Assembly: GCA_002499455.1 (NCBI GenBank)
Contig: DALN01000060.1
Location: 222-7,489 of the forward strand
Reading direction: 5' to 3'
DNA from: Methanoculleus sp. UBA77
GTDB lineage: Archaea > Halobacteriota > Methanomicrobia > Methanomicrobiales > Methanoculleaceae
DNA length: 7,268 bases
The notes beneath the pieces are model-generated. The model was not told where the DNA came from and did not search any database. It was given only the letters and a program-made list of their open reading frames with translations. The position numbers and the translations under genes were made by a program. Below are positions 1-5,455 of this stretch, one piece after another (the first letter of the stretch is position 1; each line of letters opens with the position of its first letter).

Positions 1-710
1 GTCCCGTTCACCTCGAGGACCGTGTAGCCCTCACTGTCCCTGAGAAGATCGACGCCGCAGTAATCGATCCCGACTGCGTCTGCCGATGCTTCGGCGATTG
101 CCCGCATCTCTTCGTCGATCGGGACCGCCATTCCGATCCCGCCCTGGTGGATGTTATGCATCAGGCTATCGGAGACCCGGGTTATCGCGCCGACGGCCTC
201 CCCGCCGAGGACGAAGACACGGAAGTCCCGGTCGTTCTTGACGTACTCCTGCAGGTACCAGGGCCCCGGTCCGAGCTCACCCGGCTCCGTCACGAGCCTG
301 ATGCCGTTCCCGTCGTACCCGTAGAGCGGCTTGTAAACAACTTTGCCGTGCCGGGCCAGAAAGTCCCGGGCCTGCGCCTCCGAACGCACGTAGGCCGTTT
401 CGGGCGTCCGCACCCCGTTCTGCAGCAGGAGCGCCGTCGTCATCACTTTGGATGCACAGGCAACGATGCTATCGGGCGTGTTGATCACCCGGTTATCGAG
501 CGCGAGCACGCTCAGGGTCTCGAACTGGTGCCCGTCTTGCCGGATCCCGCAGACCCATATGAGTTCGTTCTCAAGCCCGGAGTCGAGGGGGTCGATTGAA
601 CCGAGGTCAAGGACCTCGTATCGGGCGCCGGCTCTCTCCAGTTCCTGCATAACAGCGCCGGTCGAGTTGTCGTCCGGCGTATCGGTCGGTTTTGGTACGA
701 TATGGATCAT
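1..710 (-). CDS. RimK-family ATP-grasp ligase, probably an alpha-L-glutamate ligase (3' end beyond the window)
   Basis: Reading the minus strand from an ATG at 710 gives 236 open codons to the left edge, so the C-terminus is missing. The order of parts is that of RimK-like ligases: an N-terminal Rossmann-like part (residues 1-80), an INTPDSIVACASK segment (76-88) with the first ATP-binding lysine, KPLYGYDGNG (127-136) as the glycine-rich ATP loop, QEYV (154-157) contacting adenine, DRDFRVFV (160-167), and the Mg-binding acids D221 and E233-V-N235 just before the edge. The family joins glutamate or other amino acids to a carboxylate using ATP. In methanogens, members include MptN (tetrahydromethanopterin) and CofF (F420); which substrate applies cannot be decided here. 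A GTGAGG ribosome-binding site lies 3 bases upstream of the ATG. It is transcribed divergently from the hydrogenase maturation protease. About 290 residues are expected for the full protein. The family call is firm, the substrate open. Confidence 0.85.
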   Translation of the reverse strand, partial: MIHIVPKPTDTPDDNSTGAVMQELERAGARYEVLDLGSIDPLDSGLENELIWVCGIRQDGHQFETLSVLALDNRVINTPDSIVACASKVMTTALLLQNGVRTPETAYVRSEAQARDFLARHGKVVYKPLYGYDGNGIRLVTEPGELGPGPWYLQEYVKNDRDFRVFVLGGEAVGAITRVSDSLMHNIHQGGIGMAVPIDEEMRAIAEASADAVGIDYCGVDLLRDSEGYTVLEVNG

Positions 711-720
711 ACGCCTCACG

Positions 721-734
721 TCCCGCGAGCGGGA
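721..734. promoter_or_regulatory. 14-bp perfect palindrome in the divergent spacer (possible operator)
   Basis: TCCCGC-GA-GCGGGA is a perfect dyad with a 2-base centre. It lies 10 bases upstream of the ligase start and in the 103-bp spacer shared with the divergent maturation protease gene. The loop is too short for a good RNA hairpin, so a protein-binding site is the more natural reading. In GC-rich DNA a 6-bp arm pair may also arise by chance. Confidence 0.25.
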
Positions 735-800
735 TCACGAACTGTCTCCCCGCCAGAGGGGCTTTCAGTACTCTTTTGTACCTTGCCCGATATAATCCGT

Positions 801-807
801 GGGGAAG
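801..807 (+). promoter_or_regulatory. Purine-rich ribosome-binding site that favours the ATG at 814
   Basis: GGGGAAG sits 6 bases upstream of the ATG at 814. An in-frame GTG at 799 is the only longer start, and it overlaps this purine run and has no Shine-Dalgarno-like sequence before it. The 814 start also puts the GCGNP motif about 10 residues from the N-terminus, as is usual in the protease family. Confidence 0.5.
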
Positions 808-813
808 AAGATC

Positions 814-1299
814 ATGCAGAGGAACCGGATCTGCATCATCGGGTGCGGGAACCCCCTCATGGGAAACGATGGAGCAGGGATCGCGGTGATGCACCTCTTT
901 GACGGGAAGTATCCCGGCGTTGACACAATCGACGGCGGCACCGGAGGCTTTGGCCTGATCCCGTTGATGGAAGACTACGAGAAGGTACTTATCGTCGATG
1001 CGATGGTAGGTGTCGGCGCCCGTATCGGCGATGTCAGGGTCTTTGAGGCCCCGCCGTCGCCGGAGATCCCGGCATGTGCCCTCCATGACCTGGGGATCGG
1101 GGAAGTGGTGGCAGTAGCTCGCGAACTCGGATACGTCACCGAGATTGTGATCGTCGGGATTGAAGTCGGGGAGATCCGGGCATTCCGCCGGGAGATAGAC
1201 CCGGCGGTTGAGGCAGGGATCCGGGTTGCCGAAGAGGAGATCCGGAGGGTCCTGCAGAGGTGGACCGGGGAGGCTGATGGTGCTCCCGGAGATGCGTAG
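814..1299 (+). CDS. [NiFe]-hydrogenase maturation endopeptidase (HycI/HybD/FrhD family)
   Basis: This 161-residue cytoplasmic protease belongs to the family that removes the C-terminal tail of a hydrogenase large subunit once nickel has been inserted. The N-terminus has the family fold start, IIGCGNPLMGNDGAG (residues 8-22), then DGGTGGFGL (40-48), LIVDAM (59-64) and ALHDLG (89-94). The acid and histidine expected to sense nickel (E16, D62 and H93 in E. coli HybD) correspond to D19, D62 and H91 here, almost the same numbering. Length matches the usual 150-165 residues. I use the ATG at 814; a GTG at 799 would add five residues. Its substrate could be the large subunit encoded at 5452, which has an intact cleavable tail, or an F420-reducing hydrogenase elsewhere in the genome. 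The residues after about 147 are a variable tail. Confidence 0.92.
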   Translation: MQRNRICIIGCGNPLMGNDGAGIAVMHLFDGKYPGVDTIDGGTGGFGLIPLMEDYEKVLIVDAMVGVGARIGDVRVFEAPPSPEIPACALHDLGIGEVVAVARELGYVTEIVIVGIEVGEIRAFRREIDPAVEAGIRVAEEEIRRVLQRWTGEADGAPGDA

Positions 1300-1333
1300 A
1301 TGGCGCGCAGATGGGTGTGCGTATCCGGCCCGG

Positions 1334-1373
1334 ATCCAAAAGTATAAATAACAATGTTTATGTTATAGCACTG
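1334..1373 (+). promoter_or_regulatory. Archaeal promoter (BRE and TATA box) for the DUF2226-like/Roadblock/MinD unit
   Basis: TATAAATA at 1343-1350 follows a purine-rich BRE-like CCAAAAG. The expected start of transcription, 26-30 bases downstream, is near 1370-1375, leaving a leader of about 15-20 bases before the ATG at 1390. The AT-rich island stands out from GC-rich surroundings. This implies that the three genes downstream are transcribed separately from the protease. Confidence 0.7.
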
Positions 1374-1389
1374 AGCTGAAGTTGTCTAT

Positions 1390-2019
1390 ATGCAGCTGCC
1401 ACGAGGTCGGTTCCATCGTCTTCTCAAGTCCACGACATCACGTGCCCTGATAGAAGAGATGGGCTCAACACGGTTCACGGGGATCTGCACGATCGTCCTT
1501 GGCCGTGAAAGTGTCATCCTGGTGCTGAAGGAGGGTCTGGTGGTGCTTGCCGAATATGGGGGCATGAAAGGGCAGCACGCACTGGACGCGGCATTAGCGG
1601 ACGGAGAGAGCGAAGCGGCGGCAGAACTGAACATCCTGACGGATGAGCAGATACGACTTGCCCTGGAGTTCAACAAACCGTTTGCAACCGCCGAGACCGC
1701 AAAAGAGAGGAGATCCTCGCCGGCCAGAGCCGCATCGGGAGGAGCAAAGCCGTCGGCAGAGCCGAAAGGGGCCGCACCGGCCCCCCTCCCGAGGCGTCGC
1801 CCGGAGCCGGCCGTCGAGAGACACGGGATCCCCATGCCGGGAGTGAAACCAGTACAGGCAGCCGGAGTACCTCAATCCGGGAACGACGAGATTGACGTGC
1901 TCATCCAGAACATGGAGAATATGGACGTTGATCAGCTCGTCAACGATTTCAGGGTGAATTGCAAGGATATCCTCCGGAGAATTCATCTTGATCACCTCAT
2001 TCGGGACGAAGATACGTAA
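1390..2019 (+). CDS. DUF2226/PATAN-like protein with disordered linker, first gene of the MinD unit
   Basis: This 209-residue protein has no enzyme motif that I recognise. Residues 1-96 form a compact alpha/beta domain beginning MQLPRG, then FTGICTIVLG (29-38), a strand-turn-strand with KEGLVVLAEYGG (47-58) and a helix GQHALDAAL (61-69). This pattern (L-P-x-G, F-T/S-G, a 'G-glycine-turn-A' hairpin, then an 'A-L' helix) is what I associate with the archaeal DUF2226 and DUF4388/PATAN-like regulatory domains. Residues 103-160 are rich in Ala, Pro, Arg and Gly and are likely disordered. The last 48 residues are acidic and helical (NDEIDVLIQN onward) and may bind a partner. There is no signal peptide or membrane segment. 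It lies 22 bases before the Roadblock gene and is probably cotranscribed with it and the ATPase. The domain assignment is from memory and moderate; the function is unknown. Confidence 0.55.
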   Translation: MQLPRGRFHRLLKSTTSRALIEEMGSTRFTGICTIVLGRESVILVLKEGLVVLAEYGGMKGQHALDAALADGESEAAAELNILTDEQIRLALEFNKPFATAETAKERRSSPARAASGGAKPSAEPKGAAPAPLPRRRPEPAVERHGIPMPGVKPVQAAGVPQSGNDEIDVLIQNMENMDVDQLVNDFRVNCKDILRRIHLDHLIRDEDT

Positions 2020-2024
2020 ATTAG

Positions 2025-2034
2025 CAGGAGATGA
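2025..2034 (+). promoter_or_regulatory. Strong Shine-Dalgarno for the membrane-anchored Roadblock gene
   Basis: CAGGAGATGAT at this site is a near-complete complement of the archaeal 16S rRNA 3' end, 7 bases before the ATG at 2042. The ATGATAA inside it is a two-codon frame and not a gene. Confidence 0.5.
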
Positions 2035-2041
2035 TAACTGA

Positions 2042-2572
2042 ATGGACTCGACAGGCATCCTCCAGGTATTCCTTGCGATCATCACGGTGGTGGTGATAGC
2101 CGGTTTCGCCGGTGTTCTGTACTTCCTTTCGAGGATCGAGCGGGCACTTGCCGGAGAACAGCAGAAAGGCGCCCCGGCCACAACCGTGGCGCACAGGGAG
2201 CCGGACCGCGTTGTGCAGGCGGTCCAGGAGCAGGCACCACCCCTCAGAGCGATCGATCCCCGGGAGATGGGGAGCCTGGAAGAGTACCTGGGCGCTATCG
2301 GTGAGAAGTACAACCTTGCATCGTTCACGCTGGCGACCTCGGACGGTCTCCTCATCGGTTCGACAAGGCCTGATGCACAGGGTGAAGCTGCACAGTACAG
2401 CCATCTCTACACCCAGGGAAAACTGCGGGACGAGACCGGAGCGGAACTCCTCGGTATCCCATACCGGGGAGAGACGGTGATTGGCATTGTACGTCCGTCG
2501 GAACATCTCCCCGCCGATATGATGAGTGCACTCGAACAGGATACCCGCGATGCCCTGCGGCAGTGGGTCTAG
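2042..2572 (+). CDS. Membrane-anchored Roadblock/LC7-like protein
   Basis: This 176-residue protein has one N-terminal transmembrane helix (residues 6-29, almost entirely Ile, Val, Leu, Phe, Ala and Gly), followed by R31 and R34, which by the positive-inside rule puts the C-terminus in the cytoplasm. A polar, Pro/Gln-rich linker covers about residues 38-76. Residues 78-176 resemble a Roadblock/LC7 domain: SLEEYL helix, FTLATSDGLLIGST hairpin (95-108) with the typical S-D-G-L turn, a long central helix, a strand ending GIPYRGETVIGIVRP, and a closing helix DTRDALRQWV. Roadblock domains usually act as dimeric scaffolds or as activators of small GTPases such as MglA. The helix suggests that it holds a partner at the membrane, and the MinD ATPase next door is the obvious candidate. 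The Roadblock match is weaker than that of the gene at 6830. Confidence 0.7.
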   Translation: MDSTGILQVFLAIITVVVIAGFAGVLYFLSRIERALAGEQQKGAPATTVAHREPDRVVQAVQEQAPPLRAIDPREMGSLEEYLGAIGEKYNLASFTLATSDGLLIGSTRPDAQGEAAQYSHLYTQGKLRDETGAELLGIPYRGETVIGIVRPSEHLPADMMSALEQDTRDALRQWV

Positions 2573-2611
2573 GCCGGTAAGCCCGGAGAACTCAGAAGAA
2601 CGAGTGGTTCC

Positions 2612-3406
2612 ATGGTAAAAGTATATACAATTGCATCCGGTAAGGGCGGTACCGGCAAAACGACGGTTACAGCCAATCTCGGGCCGATGCTGGCCCAGTA
2701 CGGGAGGAGAACATGTATCCTTGACGCCGACGTCGGGATGGCAAATCTCGGCCTCATCCTTGGGCTCGAGGACCTGCCGGTGACCCTGCACGAGGTGCTG
2801 GCAGGCAAGGCACGCGTCAGGGATGCCATCTATGACGGGCCGTTCGGTGTGAAGGTGGTCCCGTGCGGGCTCTCCCTGCAGGGTTTTCAGCAGTCAAACC
2901 CGGATCGGCTCAAAGATATCATGGCCGACCTGGTGAGCGAGTTCGATGTCCTGCTTCTCGATGCTCCTGCGGGGATCAGCAGGGACGGCGTCATCCCGCT
3001 CACCATTGCCGACGGGGTTATCCTTGTTGTAAACCCTGAGATCTCCTCGATCGTCGACGCTTTAAAGACGAAGATCCTGACCGAAACCGTCGGGGGGCAT
3101 GTCGAAGGTGCGATCATCAACCGTGTTGCCGGTAGTGGAGACGAGTTCAACAACGCGCAGATGGAGAAACTGCTCGGAGTCAGGGTGATCGGGGTCATAC
3201 CGGAGGATGCCAATGTTCGGCGTGCGTCGGCCGGCAGGCAGCCTGTCGTGGTGAAGTACCCGACATCCGGGGCATCCCGCGCCTTCAAGCGTATCTCTGC
3301 CGATGTTGCCGGTATTGAGTATGTTGAGGAAGAGACGCCCGGACAGCAGGAAGGGTTTATTGAGCGGCTGGCCCGCACCCTCTTCCGGGTAAAGCAACAG
3401 GCCTGA
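2612..3406 (+). CDS. MinD/ParA-family ATPase with C-terminal membrane-targeting helix
   Basis: This 264-residue protein is a deviant Walker-A ATPase: SGKGGTGKTT (residues 9-18) with the signature lysine K11 and catalytic-loop K16, DADVGMANLG (38-47) as switch I, and LLLDAPAG (114-121) as the Walker-B/switch II sequence typical of MinD rather than of ParA plasmid proteins. It also has the base-contacting IINRV segment after residue 160. The last 17 residues (248-264), beginning GFIERLARTLF, form an amphipathic helix that recalls the MinD membrane-targeting sequence GFLKRLF of bacteria. This suggests ATP-dependent dimerisation and membrane binding. It lies 39 bases after the Roadblock gene and is probably the end of a three-gene transcript, since a T-tract follows. 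The family is certain. The cargo is unknown; I do not assume cell division, given the neighbours. Confidence 0.93.
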   Translation: MVKVYTIASGKGGTGKTTVTANLGPMLAQYGRRTCILDADVGMANLGLILGLEDLPVTLHEVLAGKARVRDAIYDGPFGVKVVPCGLSLQGFQQSNPDRLKDIMADLVSEFDVLLLDAPAGISRDGVIPLTIADGVILVVNPEISSIVDALKTKILTETVGGHVEGAIINRVAGSGDEFNNAQMEKLLGVRVIGVIPEDANVRRASAGRQPVVVKYPTSGASRAFKRISADVAGIEYVEEETPGQQEGFIERLARTLFRVKQQA

Positions 3407-3437
3407 GGGCCGGCACCCATTACACCCGCTACCGCCT

Positions 3438-3447
3438 TCCTCTTTTT
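3438..3447 (+). terminator. T-tract, likely archaeal terminator of the MinD unit
   Basis: TCCTCTTTTT lies 31 bases after the ATPase stop codon. Archaeal RNA polymerase can stop at U-rich tracts without a hairpin. The tract is only five T residues with two short pyrimidine neighbours, so it is a moderate candidate. Confidence 0.4.
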
Positions 3448-3539
3448 GGCCATCATCACGAGACGATCTGCCGGCGTCACAATGTCTGGCCGATGCACCG
3501 GGCCCGAGGGCCCCGCACGACTCCCCGTTCTTCATCTTC

Positions 3540-3640
3540 TGCCGACAACCTCTACATCTGTCCTCTAAAAAGCCCTAATAACAACTCGATCTGTCGGCAA
3601 GCCTATAATAAGCACTAAAATCCGTTAATTTAACCGACAA
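3540..3640. repeat. CCGACA-type repeat array upstream of the hydrogenase promoter
   Basis: TGCCGACA at 3540-3547 and its exact reverse complement TGTCGGCA at 3592-3599 form an 8-bp inverted pair 44 bases apart. A further direct copy of CCGACAA (3634-3640) matches 3542-3548. All three lie in an AT-rich stretch just before the TATA box, where a six-to-eight-base GC-containing motif recurring three times is less likely to be chance. They could be half-sites for a transcription regulator. Confidence 0.4.
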
Positions 3641-3660
3641 AGGATTTCGGCGCATAGAAC

Positions 3661-3697
3661 AAATGATATATAATTATGTTTTAATAGCAGGAAGTGG
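3661..3697 (+). promoter_or_regulatory. Strong archaeal promoter of the hydrogenase operon
   Basis: TATATAAT at 3667-3674, preceded by purine-rich AAATGA as a BRE-like element, is a near-ideal archaeal TATA box. Transcription should start about 3693-3700, leaving a leader of some 25 bases before the ATG at 3723. An AGAGG ribosome-binding site at 3711-3715 lies 7 bases before that ATG. Confidence 0.75.
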
Positions 3698-3704
3698 TAA
3701 CCAC
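3694..3704. promoter_or_regulatory. 11-bp palindrome overlapping the predicted transcription start (possible repressor site)
   Basis: GTGGT-A-ACCAC has perfect 5-bp arms around one base and falls where transcription of the hydrogenase operon is expected to begin. A repressor bound here would block initiation. It is short, so the assignment is tentative. Confidence 0.35.
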
Positions 3705-3722
3705 ACAGTCAGAGGCTCATAA

Positions 3723-3965
3723 ATGGATATACGTGTGGATACGGACGCGTGCGTCGGGTGTGGTCTCTGTGTCAAAGACTGTCCGATGCATGTGTACGAA
3801 CTCCAGAACAATGTGAGTGTTCCGGTCAGGCCGAATAACTGCATGGGGTGCCTGTCCTGTCACGAGATCTGCCCGGCCCAGGCGCTTGAGCACCGTGGGA
3901 TCTACGCGGCGAGAAGGCATTACATCGATATCAAGGTCTGTGAGATGCTCAAGAAGGTGATCTGA
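3723..3965 (+). CDS. Dicluster 2[4Fe-4S] ferredoxin, first gene of the hydrogenase operon
   Basis: This 80-residue protein carries two classical cluster motifs, CVGCGLCVKDCP (C10, C13, C16, C20) and CMGCLSCHEICP (C40, C43, C46, C50). In the usual crossed pattern, each cluster takes three Cys from one motif and the fourth from the other. The 30-residue tail is basic (YAARRHY) with one extra Cys (C73) and is longer than in the smallest ferredoxins, perhaps for docking. It is most likely the electron partner of the hydrogenase encoded 0.6 kb downstream, either as a free carrier or as a bound third subunit. Its stop codon overlaps the next start (TGATG at 3963-3967), so the two are translationally coupled. 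It may instead serve the V4R-like protein. Confidence 0.9.
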   Translation: MDIRVDTDACVGCGLCVKDCPMHVYELQNNVSVPVRPNNCMGCLSCHEICPAQALEHRGIYAARRHYIDIKVCEMLKKVI

Positions 3966-4528
3966 TGAGCGCAGGCTACATCGACGAACTGCATGACTCC
4001 TTCCGCTCCGATCTCGTCTATCGTTCAGAGGATATCCCTCTTGAGTGCTCGCCGAAGCCAAAAGAGATGGAGCAGACGCTTCACGGCGTGATGAAACTCA
4101 ACGGCCTTGTGATAAGGTCGCTCGAAGAGATCGCGGGCAGGGGGGCGAACGCGGTCACCTACCGGGCCGGGAAGAAGTTCGGCCACGAGGTTGCCAAGTA
4201 CTTCCAGAAGCGCGAGGACGTGGAGGGGGCGCTCCATGAACTCTCCGACCTGCTTCGCGGCCAGTACTCCTTCGAGGTCTGGAAGCCCGAGGATAAGGAG
4301 ACGTTCATCATCGAAGAGAACGGCGAGACCTTCATCTACCTCGTCTTTCACGACTGTATCGTCCGCCAGACACTGCGGCGCAACGGTCTCGAACAGGGCG
4401 GCCCGCTCTGCCAGACGCTCTTCGGTTACGTCGTCGGCGCAATCGAGGAGATCACCGGCAGGAAAGCCAAGCTGGAGATCGTCCACACCGGCCCGAATGC
4501 CTGCCTGAAGAAACTGGTCCTGAAATGA
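3965..4528 (+). CDS. V4R-like (4-vinyl reductase type) ligand-binding domain protein
   Basis: This 187-residue protein fits the V4R pattern in its last 130 residues: YRAGKKFGHEVAKYF (66-80) as the first helix, a strand pair (FEVWKPEDKE, 103-112; TFIYLVFHDC, 122-131), GGPLCQTLFGYVVGAIEEITG (145-165) as the conserved Cys-plus-helix, and a C-terminal strand ending TGPNACLKKLVLK with C180. V4R domains bind small molecules or help in pigment and cofactor chemistry, and some sense signals. C131, C149 and C180, with H129 and H174, could form a metal or cluster site; this is inference. There is no signal peptide or membrane segment. The first 45 residues are not covered by the domain. It lies between ferredoxin and hydrogenase genes, overlapping one and 9 bases from the other, so a shared complex or a sensory role is likely. 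Confidence 0.65.
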   Translation: MSAGYIDELHDSFRSDLVYRSEDIPLECSPKPKEMEQTLHGVMKLNGLVIRSLEEIAGRGANAVTYRAGKKFGHEVAKYFQKREDVEGALHELSDLLRGQYSFEVWKPEDKETFIIEENGETFIYLVFHDCIVRQTLRRNGLEQGGPLCQTLFGYVVGAIEEITGRKAKLEIVHTGPNACLKKLVLK

Positions 4529-4537
4529 GGCGGAACG

Positions 4538-5455
4538 ATGAAGATCGCTATTGAGGAACTGGCAGGGTGCTCGGGATGCACGATCGCGGTGCTCGATCTC
4601 CACGAGATGATTCTCGATCTCGTCGCCGATGCAGATATCGTCTACTCCCCGGTGATCATGGACGCGAAAGAGCCTCCCGAGGGGATCGACATCGCGTTCG
4701 TGACCGGCGCCGTTCGGAATGAGGAGAACCACGAACGCCTCGAGAAGATCCGGAAGCGGGCAAAAGTCCTTGTCGCGCTCGGGACCTGCGCATGCTACGG
4801 GGGCATATCCGGCCTCTCGATGCTGAGCTCGAACGAGGATCTCTTCTCCTGCGTGTACCGGGAGGTGGAGACGGCAAAGCCCGGCGGAGTGATCCCGACG
4901 GATGTGCCGCCGTTCCTTTACCGGGCATTCGCGGTCGGCGACCTCGCCAAAGTCGATTATTACGTCACGGGCTGCCCACCCAAAGAGGCATTCTTAACGA
5001 AGATCATCCCGGCGATGGTCGCCGGTGATACGCTCGAACTCTCGCGCAAATCCGTCTGCGCGGAGTGCGACAGGATCATGGGCCCGGTCGATAACTGGAC
5101 CCTCAAGCGGCGTCACGAGGGCATTCCCGACCGCGAACACTGCCTGCTCGGCCAGGGCTACCTCTGTCTCGGGAGCGTCACGTTCGGGAGGTGCGGGGCA
5201 GCGTGCCCGAAGAACAACATCCCGTGCCACGGGTGCAACGGCCCATCGCTCGATATCCTCCGCGAGCCCTGCCGGGATATCTACGGCATGATGGTCCGGA
5301 GGATCTCTGATCTTACCGACAAATCGCAGAAAGAGGTGGAGAAGGAACTCTACGACGTCGCCCACACGATGTACGCCTTCACCATCGGGAGCCTGATCAT
5401 GGAGGATAAGGAGTCATCGAAGATCCGGGACCTCGTCAAGGAGAGGAGCAGATGA
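4538..5455 (+). CDS. [NiFe]-hydrogenase small subunit, MvhG-like (group 3 type)
   Basis: This 305-residue cytoplasmic subunit passes electrons from the [NiFe] site through three iron-sulfur clusters. The proximal cluster ligands are C11 and C14 (CSGC), C84 (GTCACYGG) and C146 (GCPP). Eight further Cys (174, 177, 202, 210, 219, 223, 230, 233) supply two more [4Fe-4S] clusters. Length and motif order match MvhG (F420-non-reducing hydrogenase), with DLHE near residue 20, PPEGID at 46-51 and RNEEN at 60-64. No twin-arginine leader is present, so it is not a secreted, membrane-bound uptake type. The last 60 residues are helical and charged. A GAGG ribosome-binding site at 4527-4530 precedes the ATG by 7 bases, and the stop overlaps the large-subunit start (ATGA). 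MvhG normally works with MvhA and MvhD; no MvhD gene is in view. Confidence 0.92.
   Translation: MKIAIEELAGCSGCTIAVLDLHEMILDLVADADIVYSPVIMDAKEPPEGIDIAFVTGAVRNEENHERLEKIRKRAKVLVALGTCACYGGISGLSMLSSNEDLFSCVYREVETAKPGGVIPTDVPPFLYRAFAVGDLAKVDYYVTGCPPKEAFLTKIIPAMVAGDTLELSRKSVCAECDRIMGPVDNWTLKRRHEGIPDREHCLLGQGYLCLGSVTFGRCGAACPKNNIPCHGCNGPSLDILREPCRDIYGMMVRRISDLTDKSQKEVEKELYDVAHTMYAFTIGSLIMEDKESSKIRDLVKERSR

Larger units (their letters stand above)
3407..3722. other. Gene-free spacer of 316 bp between the MinD unit and the hydrogenase operon
   Basis: No convincing gene is present on either strand. The left half is moderately GC-rich and holds a T-tract likely to end the MinD transcript and a GGGCCC-GA-GGGCCC dyad at 3500-3513. 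The right half, from about 3560, is strikingly AT-rich and holds CCGACA-type repeats, two TATA-like blocks (3604-3611 and 3667-3674) and a small palindrome near the predicted transcription start. I read it as the control region of the hydrogenase operon. Confidence 0.7.

Noticed and set aside
147..599. Long open frame on the plus strand
   Set aside because: It lies opposite the ATP-grasp ligase, whose motifs are clear on the minus strand; the plus-strand product is Pro- and Val-rich with no motif.
791..796. TATAAT as promoter of the maturation protease gene
   Set aside because: An archaeal TATA box here would place transcription start near 820, inside the gene that starts at 814. TACAAAAG on the minus strand (about 773-780) is a possible but weak TATA box for the ligase.
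799..813. GTG at 799 as start of the maturation protease
   Set aside because: It would overlap the purine-rich ribosome-binding region used by the ATG at 814 and has none of its own; the extra five residues have no family counterpart that I know.
1594..2791. Two long minus-strand open frames across the DUF2226-like, Roadblock and MinD genes
   Set aside because: They are GC-rich antisense shadows with low-complexity Arg/Ser/Cys content and no domains.
3500..3513. GGGCCC-GA-GGGCCC as intrinsic terminator of the MinD gene
   Set aside because: The loop is only two bases, each arm is self-complementary, and no T-tract follows directly. The T-tract at 3438-3447 is nearer the gene and a better archaeal terminator.
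4025..4732. Minus-strand open frame of 235 residues across the V4R-like gene
   Set aside because: Antisense to a gene with recognisable domain and good ribosome-binding context; the product is rich in Leu, Val and Asp without motifs, a typical shadow of GC-rich coding DNA.
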